A stretch of DNA of 64,000 bases, from NCBI GenBank assembly GCA_037783415.1, contig JAZGTN010000232.1, forward strand, positions 124,001-188,000. Reading direction: 5' to 3'. The notes below the pieces were generated by a model. The model was given only the letters and a program-made list of their open reading frames with translations. It searched no databases and was not told the origin of the DNA. The stretch comes from Leptasterias polaris. Taxonomy: Eukaryota; Echinodermata; Asteroidea; Forcipulatida; Asteriidae. Below are positions 1 to 11,296 of the stretch, piece by piece. Numbering within the stretch: the first letter of the stretch is position 1; each line of letters opens with the position of its first letter. The position numbers and the translations under genes are program-made.

Positions 1-474
1 ACACTCAAGCCTTTGCTTAATCGCAAAAACAGGTTCTCTGTTATCGTCACTGAGACTATGAATTGGTGTGACTATTTGCTCACACGTCGGGCATACTATG
101 AGGAGTTGGAGCAAAGGCAACAACAAACTGTTTTCCTTGCATACATTGCAGACAATGAGGGACATGTATCTCCTGGTCAGTCTGGTACCTTAAATCCAAA
201 TGTGGTGAGAGAGTATTACAACAATACTGATTGCTTTCTGATATATCTTCGTGCTGATATAATGGCAGGTGGACATGGGATACCGTCACTCACAGAAGTA
301 CCATCATTTGGTTCAGTGATGAACTTCGGTGGGATGCAGATGCGTGACTTTCGGAAGGAGCTGAATAGGGTTGTCCCATTTAAGTATCGCTCAAGTGTAC
401 GAGGTCTTACCCCAATGAGTGGTTTTGAGAGAGCGGTTGAGTGGTGTCTCTCTGACAATGACACTGAATGTTAG
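1..474 (+). CDS. MYND-DUF4470 family gene, copy A (3' part of exon 2 only)
   Basis: The reading frame is open from base 1 to a stop at 472-474 and encodes the last 157 residues of a protein homologous to the C-termini of the six other copies here. Shared landmarks are the SVIVTETMNW stretch, REYYNNT, a YLRADIMAGGHGIPSL segment, GMQMRDFRKELNRVVPF and the terminal AVEWCL. The N-terminal fingers, the DUF4470 domain and exon 1 lie off the window. It has its own insertion after MNW (YEELEQRQQQ region) and ends in a short acidic tail instead of the PQ ending of the others, so it is a diverged copy closer to B/C than to D-G. No break is visible in the part seen. Family assignment is firm by comparison within the window; function is unknown. 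Confidence 0.85.
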   Translation, partial: TLKPLLNRKNRFSVIVTETMNWCDYLLTRRAYYEELEQRQQQTVFLAYIADNEGHVSPGQSGTLNPNVVREYYNNTDCFLIYLRADIMAGGHGIPSLTEVPSFGSVMNFGGMQMRDFRKELNRVVPFKYRSSVRGLTPMSGFERAVEWCLSDNDTEC

Positions 475-687
475 GGTCTTGTCACATGAGCCTACTTTAC
501 ACAGGCAACTTTTTAGGTATTAAACTGTGCAGAGCAGGCAAATGGAAACACTTTGGCAGCCTGGGGGTTGCCTGGAACCTGGTTGCCTTTAATTACACTA
601 AGGTGTGCTCCACATTGGTTGTTTACCTCCTTTTGGATTAATTAATAAGTGTCTAAGAAGACAAGGAGGAAGGAAAATGAATAGGCC

Positions 688-718
<31 letters not shown>

Positions 719-3700
719 CAACAACACCTAAACCTATGCCAAAACACCAGAATGTAAAAGTTCACAATAATGAACGAGACAGTCACTTTCAAGTTCTGTA
801 AAGCTATCAGCGCATGAACATGATGAACTATGCATATCAAATGTAATGTGCTTACATGTGAAGGCACGTAAAATAGTTCCTCTAAATGTACCGCTTTCCT
901 TTTGACTTATTTTAATGCAGTTACTTAATTTTACTGTATCAACACTCAAAGCCTACTTATAGCAACACTTAAACTTTGGATTGGGCATTTGAGTATGGTA
1001 ATGGAAAGATATTTTAAAAGTAGAATATAATGATTCACATAAATATTTCTTGAAATTGTGTGTTTTTTGTAATCATTACAGCATAAACGCGGTCTGATAT
1101 TGTGTATTAACTAAATTTATGATTCCACAAAATGGCAGACTGTATGTTCCGCCGGTTGTATTTCAAGAGGCAAATGTATGTTTTTTGATAACTACTCATA
1201 ATTAGGACATACTGTATTTTTTTTTTTTTTTTTTCATAAACAACAAAAGAATAATGAGTAATTCCAAACTGCACAATTTTGAGAGGTAAGAAGGCAGTGT
1301 GGGCGCCCCTTTGTAAGACATGTACATAATGACTGGAATGATTTATTCAAACTGGTTTTCTCACCATTTTATATATTACTCTAACTATTTTTATTTGGGG
1401 GAACAAAGGTCAACAAATTTATTAAATAAATTAAGGTATCTATGCAAATGTGAACAAATTTACATACATTGTATTTTTGTATATGTACAGTTAAATTATT
1501 TATGTTAGTGTCAGATCTGTTTGGTTTACATTTACATTCAGGAACTTAAACTCGCTTCAGTTATGAACAGGAAGTTTAATTTTGCTTCGAACAAAACTGA
1601 ACATAAATATAGCAAAATGAGGGTTTGCTGTGGTTTTAACAACAAAACTCATGTTTAACAGTGTAAAGATACGTGTACTATATGTATGCACAATGTAGTT
1701 TCCCAACCAACTGTTAATGACTAATATGTGGTTATTATAGACGATGTGACCTCTGTTTACATTCAAACCGCCCTCTGTTGACAAGTCTGTTGTCCAAGTC
1801 ATGTTCCGCCGGGCAAAAAGACGCGTAGTCATGGTAATATTGCGTGTACTTTCTAGCTGGCTGTCAAGTACACAAAGGTTTTGCCCGGCGACATGCGCGC
1901 GCATCATGTTATGATTTTCAAATATGGGTAATTATTTTGTTCACATTAACCTGTTGCCAAACCTATATATTTATGTGGGTATATTTAATGTGAAGTAGTT
2001 GCAGATCACAGACCAATGATGGTAAATTGTACAACAATATCTTGTTGAGAAAAAAAAAATACAATTACATATTTTCTCGAAGCTTTTATTTACAATGATG
2101 TAAAAAATGCACAAACAACTTGGCAATTATTTGGTCCAATGCATTTTGTGCAGGACACGCCTTTAAACGTGTGTTTATTACACTGGCCTCATTATGAGCC
2201 CAGATGCTATCCTTGAAGATAACGGTGCAGCATCAGCACTGTTGTCTTTGACCATGCTCTGACAAGCTGCACACAGTGTTCTCACTGTCCTCAAGAGTGC
2301 GGATGTCTCCGTGAATCTGGACTGATACCGATATTGAGGTAGGTTTTACCTAATGCTTTGCATACTGTAACTTATTGAAAATGTAAGGAAGTATAAGCTC
2401 CTTGGTTTAGAGGAAATTGTCAACCTATGTCGTTATTTATGGAGTAAGGTTAAATTATAAAGTTCATACAATAATAAATGATCAAACCAATACCTAAATT
2501 GAATGCTTATATTCTTAAAACTGTTCTTGCAACATGTATAATGTTGCAGTATATTTTTTCAATGACAAAAACAACAAAGTGAGTAGCAAACAGTGAAACA
2601 AACAAAAATAGAAAATCCAGGGTAATTTTAGAGACAAACAGAAAGGACAATAACAAGACTATGAATACCAACCTAATACCTAAAAATTACTTTTGGGAAA
2701 AAGGGTCTATTCGAAAAGATTACCCCATTTTATGTAGTTCAGCATTTGGCCCATTTCTTACAAGAGGCAAATCTTGACACTTATTATTAATAATAATAAT
2801 AATAATAGTGGCCTCTTATATCGCATGTTCATGCAGTGACGGTCAAAGGCGCTCACAATTTGTTGAAAAAGGAGAAGAAAAAAAACTGTTTTGGCAATAA
2901 ACCAAAGCAAATATCTTTACAGCTATAAAGTTACTGGATAATGAGATGAACTAAGTCACGTTATGATATCCTTCCAAAAGCTGAATTTGTCTACAGTCCC
3001 AAAAGAGGTGCAACAGTTTCTCACACTCTTCATTACCTGTATTCTATTCTACAAAATTTCAATATTTTAATATCTGTTTATCAAATAAAAGCAACATCTG
3101 TCTAGTTTTTATGATGTGGACAATACAACAAATCGATCTGTTGATCAATATATCTAGTACTGTTTCTGGATCTATCTCCATATTGTACAATACTGTATAG
3201 ACCTTTCCATTGTTGATAAACAAAGTGTGCCGGTTGGCAGGGATGGCCGAATGTTAGCAAAACATTCAGTCGTGTTAACAAATGTTGTGACCAAATTCAA
3301 CATTTTCTGTAAAGATTCATGAACTGAAATACGTTTTAATGATTGGTTGATTTGTTTCAACCGAATTCAATACTATTTTTGAATATTTTGTGTAACATTG
3401 CTACAAACTATGGCTATAAGTTGATTTGCAGTTATGGCTTTCCATAGTTTTCCAACCTCGGTTGGCAAACACTCTGGGTGTGACGTTGCAGTAGAAAGGT
3501 CTATTCAAGATCAACATCTGGAATTTCTCATTAGGGGAATTCCCTCATACACTTTGGAGGTGAAATGCAATGCACATGACGTAGTAGGTTTACTTATGAC
3601 GTTTCTCTACAGTCACACGGTGAATGAAGCACTCAGTATATTGTACATGTTTGGTGACTCTGCATTTTGCATTGTACTCAAAATCTGCCTTGTCTATTTT

Positions 3701-4486
3701 CTATTCTGGTCTTGTCTGAAAATATGGCAAGAGAGAAGCCGATTACAAATGACATATTGTTGCATGATTTAACTTGAGGTGGCCATTATTCCCCCATGAT
3801 CTGCTACTGGGTGGAGATGCCATACTTTTGTAGTATCTCATTTTCTTTCCAATGTCATTTTTGTCATCAGTTTCCTTAAGATTGTCTCTGTCAAATACAT
3901 CAACAGCAGTCTCTGTCCTTGATGATGTGACAATTGATTGATTTATTTATTGATGATTGCGCTAAGGCTTCAATGTACAAAGGTTCACAATAAAGCGTTT
4001 TACAGCATCCTAAATGGGTTACAATTAAGCGAAAATTATAATTTAATAGGAATCTGAAACAAGGGAGTATTAAAACTGTAGAGGTCCCCATGAATGAAGC
4101 TAATGTAGTAATTAGGGTCACCGATTTGAAACCCACCTAATTACACCCTATGGACTGTTTTTCACGGGACTCAGAAAGCACTGAGTATCCATAGTGTTTA
4201 TCGCCAAAAATAGTAATCTACATGTATCCAGCTATTTAGCAAGATGTGTACAACGCCTAATTGAGCTGTTGGACAAAATTAGGAATAATTTGAGAGTAAT
4301 ATTAGACATCAGGTGACAATAATGTGCTCGAAAATGAAGTTGCATCCCATGAAAGGGTCTTACAAGCATCTAGACCATTACACCAATAGCATTTCCCTTG
4401 GAAGGTCCCTTTTTTACTCTACATTTTGGCATGTTTTTCATTCTTTTGTTTCTGTATTGCACAGGAATCAACAATTATATCATACA
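475..4486. other. Intergenic region between copies A and B, AT-rich
   Basis: No gene is supported here. It holds an A-run of about 28 at 691-718, a T-run near 1217-1234 and a TTA/TAA microsatellite at about 2782-2808 beside a segment resembling the tail of a short interspersed repeat (to about 2880). A 112-codon open frame at 3434-3772 has no recognisable motif and is probably chance. A small exon-like stretch near 2220-2340 ends in GAG/GTAGGT but has stops in its frames. Confidence 0.5.
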
Positions 4487-4687
4487 ATGGATGTTCAGCC
4501 TGGCCACTGCTGGTGTTGTGAGAAACCTCTCCCAACAGGTTTTGTGCAATGCAGTAATTGCCCTATGGGGCAGTACTGCTGCTCCTCATGTCAAGATAGA
4601 GACAAAGTCAGACACAACTCTGTGGAGTGCCAGGTATTTGGACCTAAGAAATGCAGCAACTGTGGCAAGACTGGTCACACCAAAGAG
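4487..4687 (+). CDS. Copy B exon 1: first MYND finger and half of the second
   Basis: 67 codons from ATG to a GAG/GTTAGT donor. The residues form a full MYND-type zinc site (C8-x2-C11, C22-x2-C25, YC31-x3-C35, H43-x4-C48), then KKCSNCGKTGHTKE, the first Cys pair of a second finger. The start is chosen at the ATG in CAATGGATGTTCAG because all other copies start at the same MDVQ; a frame open further upstream is not conserved. Length (201 bp) and intron phase (0) match C-G exactly. The 3.4-kb intron that follows is the longest of the family because several MITEs have inserted in it. Confidence 0.88.
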
Positions 4688-4874
4688 GTTAGTGAAGAAC
4701 TCACATTCAAAGATGTAGGCCTAATTATATAAATAGAATGCAGCACATTATGCAAATTGCAGCAACTGTGAGTGTATGCGTCATGCATGAATCAAGTATA
4801 ACAGACCTTTCTCACCAAGCAATATATCGATTGTTGTGTATCGATTGTTAAGCTTCCGCCCCATTAATGCATTA

Positions 4875-5085
4875 ACCTTCCCACGAAATATGCTAATTAC
4901 ACGCATGCGTACAGACACTATTGGTTGGCAAATGCCACAGAGATGTGCACTAAGCAGACACACAAACGCGTCTGCGTCACACCACCATCAACCCCACACA
5001 AAAAGCCGCCATGTTCCATCATTTTGCCTGGCAAAATGTTCGTGCGCATGCGCGATGTGCAATTTACATATTTCGTGGGAAGGGT
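4875..5085. mobile_element. Short inverted-repeat element (MITE), Harbinger-like
   Basis: About 211 bp bounded by inverted termini ACCTTCCCACGAAATATG (left) and CATATTTCGTGGGAAGGGT (right), which differ by one base. TTA flanks both ends (4872-4874 and 5086-5088), fitting a 3-bp target duplication of the TWA type known for PIF/Harbinger elements. There is no coding capacity. The superfamily is inferred only from the 3-bp duplication. Confidence 0.6.
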
Positions 5086-5698
5086 TTATTACATTGACAT
5101 GATTGTATGTGTGGTCAAGACACATGTTTCAAACTAGGAGGTTCAGGTTTGTTCCACACCTTTGAATGGTCAAGGTTATTACAAGGTTAAGGTTACTCAT
5201 ATAGAAACATTTGATAGTAAAAATCTGAAAAAAGATTTAGTCATTGGAGTAACATGTGTGCACACACAGGAAACACACACACAGTGAATAAACAGCACTG
5301 ACCTTCAGTGCGGGCAATTCCATTGTGTTAAATAGGTAATAAACAGTGGCATTATACTGAGGGAACAAACACAACATAATTACCAGTGGGTGGCATACTT
5401 AACAGTATATTTATTGAATTACTGTCCTTTTATAACAACAATATATAGAATACAAAATAGAGGCAATATGTAAATGTTGAGGCTAAAATATACAACTATA
5501 AATTAGGTAACTAAATACAATAAAAAGGGAAAAATCATAGATGGCATAGATGGTTCTGGTAGGTATAGCCAAATAAAAAAATACACAACTATGTGTATGC
5601 AACAGGCAGCATGATGCTAGCAGTATTGCAGACCCCCATGCCAACGTATTCAGTCATGATCAGTCTCTGTGTGGTCAGTTTAGGTAGTGTGCTACTGC

Positions 5699-6302
5699 CA
5701 AGGGCGTCGATCGCTACTGAAAAGTAGGGGGGACGGGCGAGCAAGTCTTGAAAAAATACATCTTACATTATTTGCACCCCACACCATTACTTTTACATTT
5801 AATTTCTGTTTTACACTTGTTCCCTATTTTTTGTTTGACCAGGAGGCGAGTTTATACAGGGGGTGATATTTAACAATAACATCATCCGAAATGGGGTTTG
5901 GGCCTGGGTTTCCCTTATGTAAAACCGAGATTCTACCAAATACAAGCATTATTCACAATCCTTTTAATTGTAACCAAATTGCGACAATTTCTTCAGTAAA
6001 ATTGAGAGAGTTTTTGATGTTTTTGTTTCTTCTTTCGTTTTTCTTTTATTTTAATTTATATTTTGTTTTTAGAATAAAAAATAATTATAACACTGAACTT
6101 ACCTTAATTTTTTATTTGAACTAATGAAATATTAAATCAAGAAAATGGTGTATATTTTTATATGTTGTTGCATATTTCTAATGAACAGTCAATCAAAAAG
6201 TGGGGGGACATCTGATATGCTGTCCCCCCCCCAGTCTAAAAAGTGGGGGGGGGGACATGCCCCCCCCCCCCCCCCCCCCGTCCCCACCCATCGACGCCCT
6301 TG
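5699..6302 (+). mobile_element. hAT-like non-autonomous element, copy 1 (604 bp)
   Basis: The termini are inverted repeats CAAGGGCGTCGAT...ATCGACGCCCTTG. They are flanked by a perfect 8-bp direct duplication GCTACTGC (5691-5698 and 6303-6310), the target duplication size of hAT elements. Near the right end are long C/G runs and a repeated GGGGGGACAT / ATGTCCCCCC motif that can fold back. Two relatives lie at 10159-11039 and 39665-40637. There is no transposase inside, so it must be mobilised in trans. Confidence 0.85.
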
Positions 6303-7241
6303 GCTACTGCTACTGTACTGACTGTCATCATAATATTCATATACGTAGTAGTCGTCACCCAAAAGTTTAAGCTTAAATTATGGTTAAAACACTTTCTGGA
6401 ACAGTTTTCAAAACAATAAAAAGAACTTAATGAAAATGAACGTGTATCGTTGACCGGAAATTCTCGTGATCTGAAATAACGCGCAGAAATGTCTTTACAT
6501 CATCACCTCCGGCTGAAATGGTACGTCCCGGTAAAATAATACAGTAAAATTGCTAAATCTTTAAAATCGGACGTTGTGCCGAGCCAACAAATTTACTGGC
6601 ACAAGAAAAAATATTTTATGATAATACTGTAAAATAATATATATACATATACCTTGTAAAATGTGCAGAATTTATGAAGGAAGATTTTTATGACGTCATG
6701 CATAATTATGATTAAACATACTTCACATCCGGGACATTTCACAAAATGGTAAAAACAAACCGTAGATAGCATTGGTCAAGTGCTTAGTGTTTACTTTATT
6801 CCGACGAAACTCAACAACCAATCAAAACAGATGTTATATCACTGGAAAGCTTAGAAATAGCAGATTCTCATTCCGTTCGCCCCAAATGCCGCCTGGCTTT
6901 GAGGAATCAAGAGAGGGCTTGCGCATAGCGCTGGGTATGTTGAAAACATGCGTTTTCGGGACTGTCCTGTACAAAAACCTGTCGCTTTTGAGAATTAAAA
7001 TGTTTTTTTCCGACGAAAGTACAAAACATTTTTGTTTATTTCTGGGCTTATGGGAATGATGAAAGGTTATTTAAGTGACTCGAAGGCGCCCCGGTGCTGG
7101 AAATGGACGTACTTTTTTATTAAATGCATTTCTTCATGGAAAAGGGACATTTCGGCCTATGTACGCAGGGCCGATTGAGCAGATCAGACAACGTTTCCAT
7201 ATGCCTCAAGCGTGTTTGATCAAGTCAGACCTGCGTGAATT

Positions 7242-7374
7242 GGAGACTTTGGAAGGCTAGGTGGCAGCAGATTTATGCTACTATGTAAATTTCCATTGTT
7301 TACGTAGTTCTGAGCCTGCGCACACTACATAGTAAGTCTCCTGCCACCAAGCGTCCTAAAACTTCAAAGTCTCC
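7242..7374. repeat. Imperfect inverted repeat in intron of copy B
   Basis: The left arm GGAGACTTTGGAAGGCTAGG is mirrored by a right arm ending CTTCAAAGTCTCC. Inside it, GGTGGCAG/CTGCCACC and ACTATGTA/TACATAGT are further inverted pairs. It is probably a small hairpin-forming MITE, but I found no clear target duplication. Confidence 0.4.
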
Positions 7375-8121
7375 CCATTACAGTCACCATCACAAGAACA
7401 AACCTATTCAATAAATTAATGTCTAAACTATCAATATCAATATCAATATCTTAATTGGGTAGTATAAGTGGCAGAATGCGTTCTGTATTTCCATAACAAT
7501 TCAGCTCAAAGGTCAAATTCAGTTTTATGAATTATCCACTCATTTTCGCAATAGTCCTTATGAAAATGTGGAAAAAGTTTTAAGTTTCTAAAAGACTCAA
7601 ACCTCAGGTACATGTAAGAAGTGTATAAAATGCCAATGTGTTTAATATGCTTATTATAGTAGAGTACGATTTTTGTCAAAATCCATACTCTATTAAATAT
7701 ATGGTTCATACACATTTGTGCAGAATTTGTTGGTTCATTCATGAATGTTGATGCCACTCAAACAAACATAATTTCATTTCACCTGTTCACTAACTTCACT
7801 GGCGCTAACATTCCTTTTTGGAATGTACAGACCCATTTGTTTTTGATGTCCAATAACCTCATGTTTCAAATTCGCTCTGAAAGAGTGTCGAGAAAAATTG
7901 CGTTTCACACAAGAAACTTGTTGTTGTTTGAAACTTATAATTTGTCCAGACTTTCATGAGGATTTTTATCTGCTGCAAAATGAAAGCATCACAAAAAGGA
8001 ACCTTGCAGCCCCTCGTTTATTAAGTATTTTTTGTTTAGCTTACATTTCTTAAATTTCTCAAAACAAAGTAATCTTAGACCACTAAAGATCCCTTTATTT
8101 TTGCCTCTTTTTCCAAACTAG

Positions 8122-9789
8122 TGTGCGCAATGTAACAACGCTTGGTACTGCAATAAGGAGTGTCAGCAAAGAGACTGGCGGGCAACCCATAAAAAGAAAT
8201 GTACCGAAGTTATAGAAAACATTTCATCTCTTGCCGTTCTTCTACAAGCACAAAAAACATTCAGCAAATATGGGGAAGCCCCTTATTATTTTGGAAACAT
8301 CCTTGCAAGTGACTTTCTTCAACTTGAAAACAATGAATGGTCTGGAAAGGTTTTGACGGGGGAGGACATGGTGAGGGATTACCATGTATTGTCAGCTGGT
8401 TGTGGTGACCTGCGGAATACAGTCTTAACAGCTGGTTCCCTGCCTAACAGGTACCAAGGAAAGCTTCACATCACCCTGGATGACTTTGATCCTTTTGTCA
8501 TGGCGAGGAATGTCTTGTTTCTCTATATGTTGGTTCGGTTTGCGGACTCCGAGGGAATTGAAAGCAGTCTGACTACCATCTGGTACTCAGTTCACATCAC
8601 AAAGAAAGAGTATGACCTGATCAAGACCAGCTTGGATGAGCTCATTCAGATGAATTCCACGAGTCTCCATGATGCCACTAAAGGACTAGTGACAGTTTCA
8701 AATACAGAACTTGGCTATCTGTGCCAAGTATGGGTCAAATGGAGATCTTTGAAGTGTGTTCGAGCCAATAGCAAAAGTATTAGTCTAAGAAAACAGAGAA
8801 ATAAATTGTTCAAAGAAGAGGATGTTAAATCCCAAAAGTTGCCTCTTTTTCTTCAGTACTTATCTGCTAAAGAAAGAAAGCTGATGGAAAGATGGTTTGA
8901 TCATGGAATGTTTCTCCCAAGAGAAAGAGAACAAAAAGATATGCCCTTTGACAACCCCACATTAACTGGGCGACGGAGTTTGGCAAAAGAATTAGGAGTT
9001 GAAGTGGATGCAGTACCAAAGGATCCAAAAGATTACACCTTTGAGTACTGTATTCGAACTGACTCATTTCCTTTTGGGGCGTGGGACTGTTTGAGAGTGA
9101 GGGAGTCTGTTTCTGAACCCTACTCATCTCCAATGGTGATGTTTCATATTTATGTGACAAGCCTTCTCAAAAAAGTGAAAAGTATCATTTTGCAGGGACG
9201 GTTGTTTATTCATGTTTCCTTGGTAGACTGTCTGCAGTTTCATCAATATCTTGATTCCCTTGATGTGATGCCAAAATACGACCGTGTCTTTACCTCCAAC
9301 CTAGTTGACTACGTTGGTTTCACTAATCTTCTACAACTATTCAAGCCATTGCTGAACTCTGATAACAGCTTCTCAGTTATTGTCACGATTACCATGAACT
9401 GGGTTAAATTTACACCTGAGGCCGACATTTTTGGACTTGATGCAATTAACCCACAAGTGTTTAAGAAATGCCTACATGCATACATGGCCTCATTGGAACG
9501 CCCAACCCCTCGCATTAACTATAATTTGATGAGAGAGTACCACAACAACACCTCATCATTCCTGGAGTTCCTTCGAGCAGACATCTATGGAGGGGGGTTT
9601 AAGATACCCTCACTCACGGCATCGCCATCACTGACCACTGTGATGAAGTACAATGGGATGAAGATGCGTGACTTCAGGAAAGAGAAGAACAGACTTGTTC
9701 CATTTAGGAATCGTGTGCGTGCACGTGATTTGAACATGATGAATGGACAGACCTTGGCTGTGGAGTGGTGTCTACCACAGCTGCAGTAA
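8122..9789 (+). CDS. Copy B exon 2: second MYND half, DUF4470 domain, C-terminal region
   Basis: Starts right after the AG acceptor in phase 0 and runs 555 codons to TAA, giving a 622-residue protein with exon 1. It first completes the second MYND finger (CAQC, WYCNKEC, then H-x3-C). The DUF4470 core follows around residues 125-245, with GNILASDFLQLENNEWSG, LSAGCGDLRNTVLTAGSLP and ITLDDFDPFVMARNVLFLYM. The C-terminal third carries FTSNLVDYVGF, SVIVTITMNWV, REYHNNT, GMKMRDFRKEKNRLVPF and AVEWCLPQ. DUF4470 is known from DNAAF3 and from MYND-linked proteins of invertebrates; the GCGD loop suggests a Rossmann-like fold, but no enzyme activity can be claimed. The frame is intact. The central part (residues 250-350) is distinct from C and D-G, so this is an old paralogue. 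An AATAAA follows 36 bp after the stop. Confidence 0.9.
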   Translation, partial: CAQCNNAWYCNKECQQRDWRATHKKKCTEVIENISSLAVLLQAQKTFSKYGEAPYYFGNILASDFLQLENNEWSGKVLTGEDMVRDYHVLSAGCGDLRNTVLTAGSLPNRYQGKLHITLDDFDPFVMARNVLFLYMLVRFADSEGIESSLTTIWYSVHITKKEYDLIKTSLDELIQMNSTSLHDATKGLVTVSNTELGYLCQVWVKWRSLKCVRANSKSISLRKQRNKLFKEEDVKSQKLPLFLQYLSAKERKLMERWFDHGMFLPREREQKDMPFDNPTLTGRRSLAKELGVEVDAVPKDPKDYTFEYCIRTDSFPFGAWDCLRVRESVSEPYSSPMVMFHIYVTSLLKKVKSIILQGRLFIHVSLVDCLQFHQYLDSLDVMPKYDRVFTSNLVDYVGFTNLLQLFKPLLNSDNSFSVIVTITMNWVKFTPEADIFGLDAINPQVFKKCLHAYMASLERPTPRINYNLMREYHNNTSSFLEFLRADIYGGGFKIPSLTASPSLTTVMKYNGMKMRDFRKEKNRLVPFRNRVRARDLNMMNGQTLAVEWCLPQLQ

Positions 9790-9824
9790 AGTCAAGTTCA
9801 TGTACATGTACATGTAAAGCCACC

Positions 9825-9830
9825 AATAAA
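9825..9830 (+). terminator. Polyadenylation signal of copy B
   Basis: AATAAA 36 bp after the stop codon. The position and exact match fit the 3' end signal of copy B, implying a very short 3' UTR. Confidence 0.55.
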
Positions 9831-10158
9831 TTTCAGTTCAACTAATGTCTCACCAGTGTCACTCCTTGTAAAGCATTAAAATGTACTACATTCACATGTA
9901 AATGGGTATCATAATTCAAAACTGAGCTCTGCTTATCCTGTTGACAAACAAACAATGAGCAATGAGCACTTTGATATGCCCTTAGGGGTAAAAGCACTAG
10001 ATAATATAACCAATAATAGAATCAAAGGTTATTAGTTATTTACACACACATTACTGCGCTGGCGTCCCACCATGGGCACGAATCCTTATGGGTAAACTGT
10101 ATACAGATGTCTACATAATGAACAGTACTTACTATTGATAACAAATGTTGGTTACAAG

Positions 10159-11039
10159 CAAGGGCGTCGATCGCTACTGAAAAGTAGGGGGGACGGGCGA
10201 GCAAGTCTTGACAAAATACATATTACATTATTTGCACCCCCATTACTTTTACATTTAATTCTGTGTTACACTTGTTCCCTATTTTTGTTTGACCAGGAGG
10301 CGAGTTACAGGGTGTGATATTTAACAATAACATCATCCGAAATGGTCTTTGGGCCTGGGTTTCCCTTATGTAAAACCGAGATTCTACCAAATACAAACAT
10401 GCTTCGGGAGTCCCGCGTTTATCGTGTGTCAGCTTGAAGTTCGAAAAAACAAAATACTGCTTCTTCGACAAATCTTGTCATGACCCAAACTGCTCCTATT
10501 TATTTTAATGGATTTTACTACATTTTTTGCGTTGTGCGATTGTAACAATTTGAAAATGTAACACATTTGCACATGCGCGCACACACAGACTTCCTAAGTG
10601 GAGGGATCGTGTACCGTACATTATAGCATACACAAATGACGCATAACTTGAATGCTAACAAGGTATGTAAGCGGGACTTTGGCGTTCATGTCTTGGACGA
10701 AACTTGTCGTCTATTGTCTGTATTATAGAAACGGAAATAGGCCAAAAATACCATTCTGCGCGTGGTCCATCAAAACAAAAGATGAAAATGAAGAAAACAT
10801 TTCACCGTTTGTTCGCTATTCTTTTATTTGAACAAAAATTGTAGTGAAATATTAAATCTAGAAAATGGTGTATATTTTTTCCATATTTTGTTGCATATTT
10901 CTAATGAACAGTCAATCAAAAAATGGGGGGGGGGGGACATCTGATATGCTGTCCCCCCCCCCCCCCCCAGTCTAAAAAGTGGGGGGGGGGGGGGGGGGGG
11001 GGGACATGTCCCCCCGTCCCACACCCATCGACGCCCTTG
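10159..11039 (+). mobile_element. hAT-like non-autonomous element, copy 2 (881 bp)
   Basis: Same family and orientation as the element at 5699. Termini are CAAGGGCGTCGAT and ATCGACGCCCTTG, with a perfect 8-bp target duplication GTTACAAG at 10151-10158 and 11040-11047. It is longer than copy 1 because it keeps an internal segment (about 10400-10860) also present in the copy at 39665. Several G/C homopolymer runs of 8 to more than 20 sit near the right end. Confidence 0.87.
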
Positions 11040-11221
11040 GTTACAAGTGTGAACTTATATGGGATTTGAGGTATTGCATGGTGCGGTATCAATGTATATT
11101 TTAAGTGTGAACTTGTGTGTCACCTACGTGCATGATTGGTGAGCACCATTTTCTTAACGGCCAATAAAGGCTTCTTGTGGGCCGTGTCACATGGTTTTGT
11201 AAATGGGCTACATGTATGCCG

Positions 11222-11296
11222 ATAGTTCTAATACATGTACATACATGTACATGTATGCCCGATAGTTCTAATACATACATGTACATGTACATGTAG
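11222..11296. repeat. TACATGTA-rich imperfect duplication
   Basis: The motif GATAGTTCTAATACAT followed by stacked ACATGTACATGTA palindromes occurs twice in tandem. The same palindromic words are scattered through the window (for example near 9800, 21060 and 23650), so this is a local cluster of a genome-wide simple repeat. Confidence 0.5.

Larger units (their letters stand above)
4688..8121 (+). other. Intron of copy B, with transposon insertions
   Basis: Bounded by GTTAGT and a ...CCAAACTAG acceptor. It contains a Harbinger-like MITE (4875-5085), a hAT-like MITE (5699-6302) and an inverted-repeat segment (7242-7374). Two modest open frames at 6772-7059 and 7075-7260 lack recognisable domains and are probably repeat-derived. 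The rest is AT-rich with no signal I can name. Confidence 0.7.

Noticed and set aside
3434..3772. 112-codon + strand open frame in the A-B interval
   Set aside because: No motif, no splice context, not repeated in other units; consistent with chance in AT-rich DNA.
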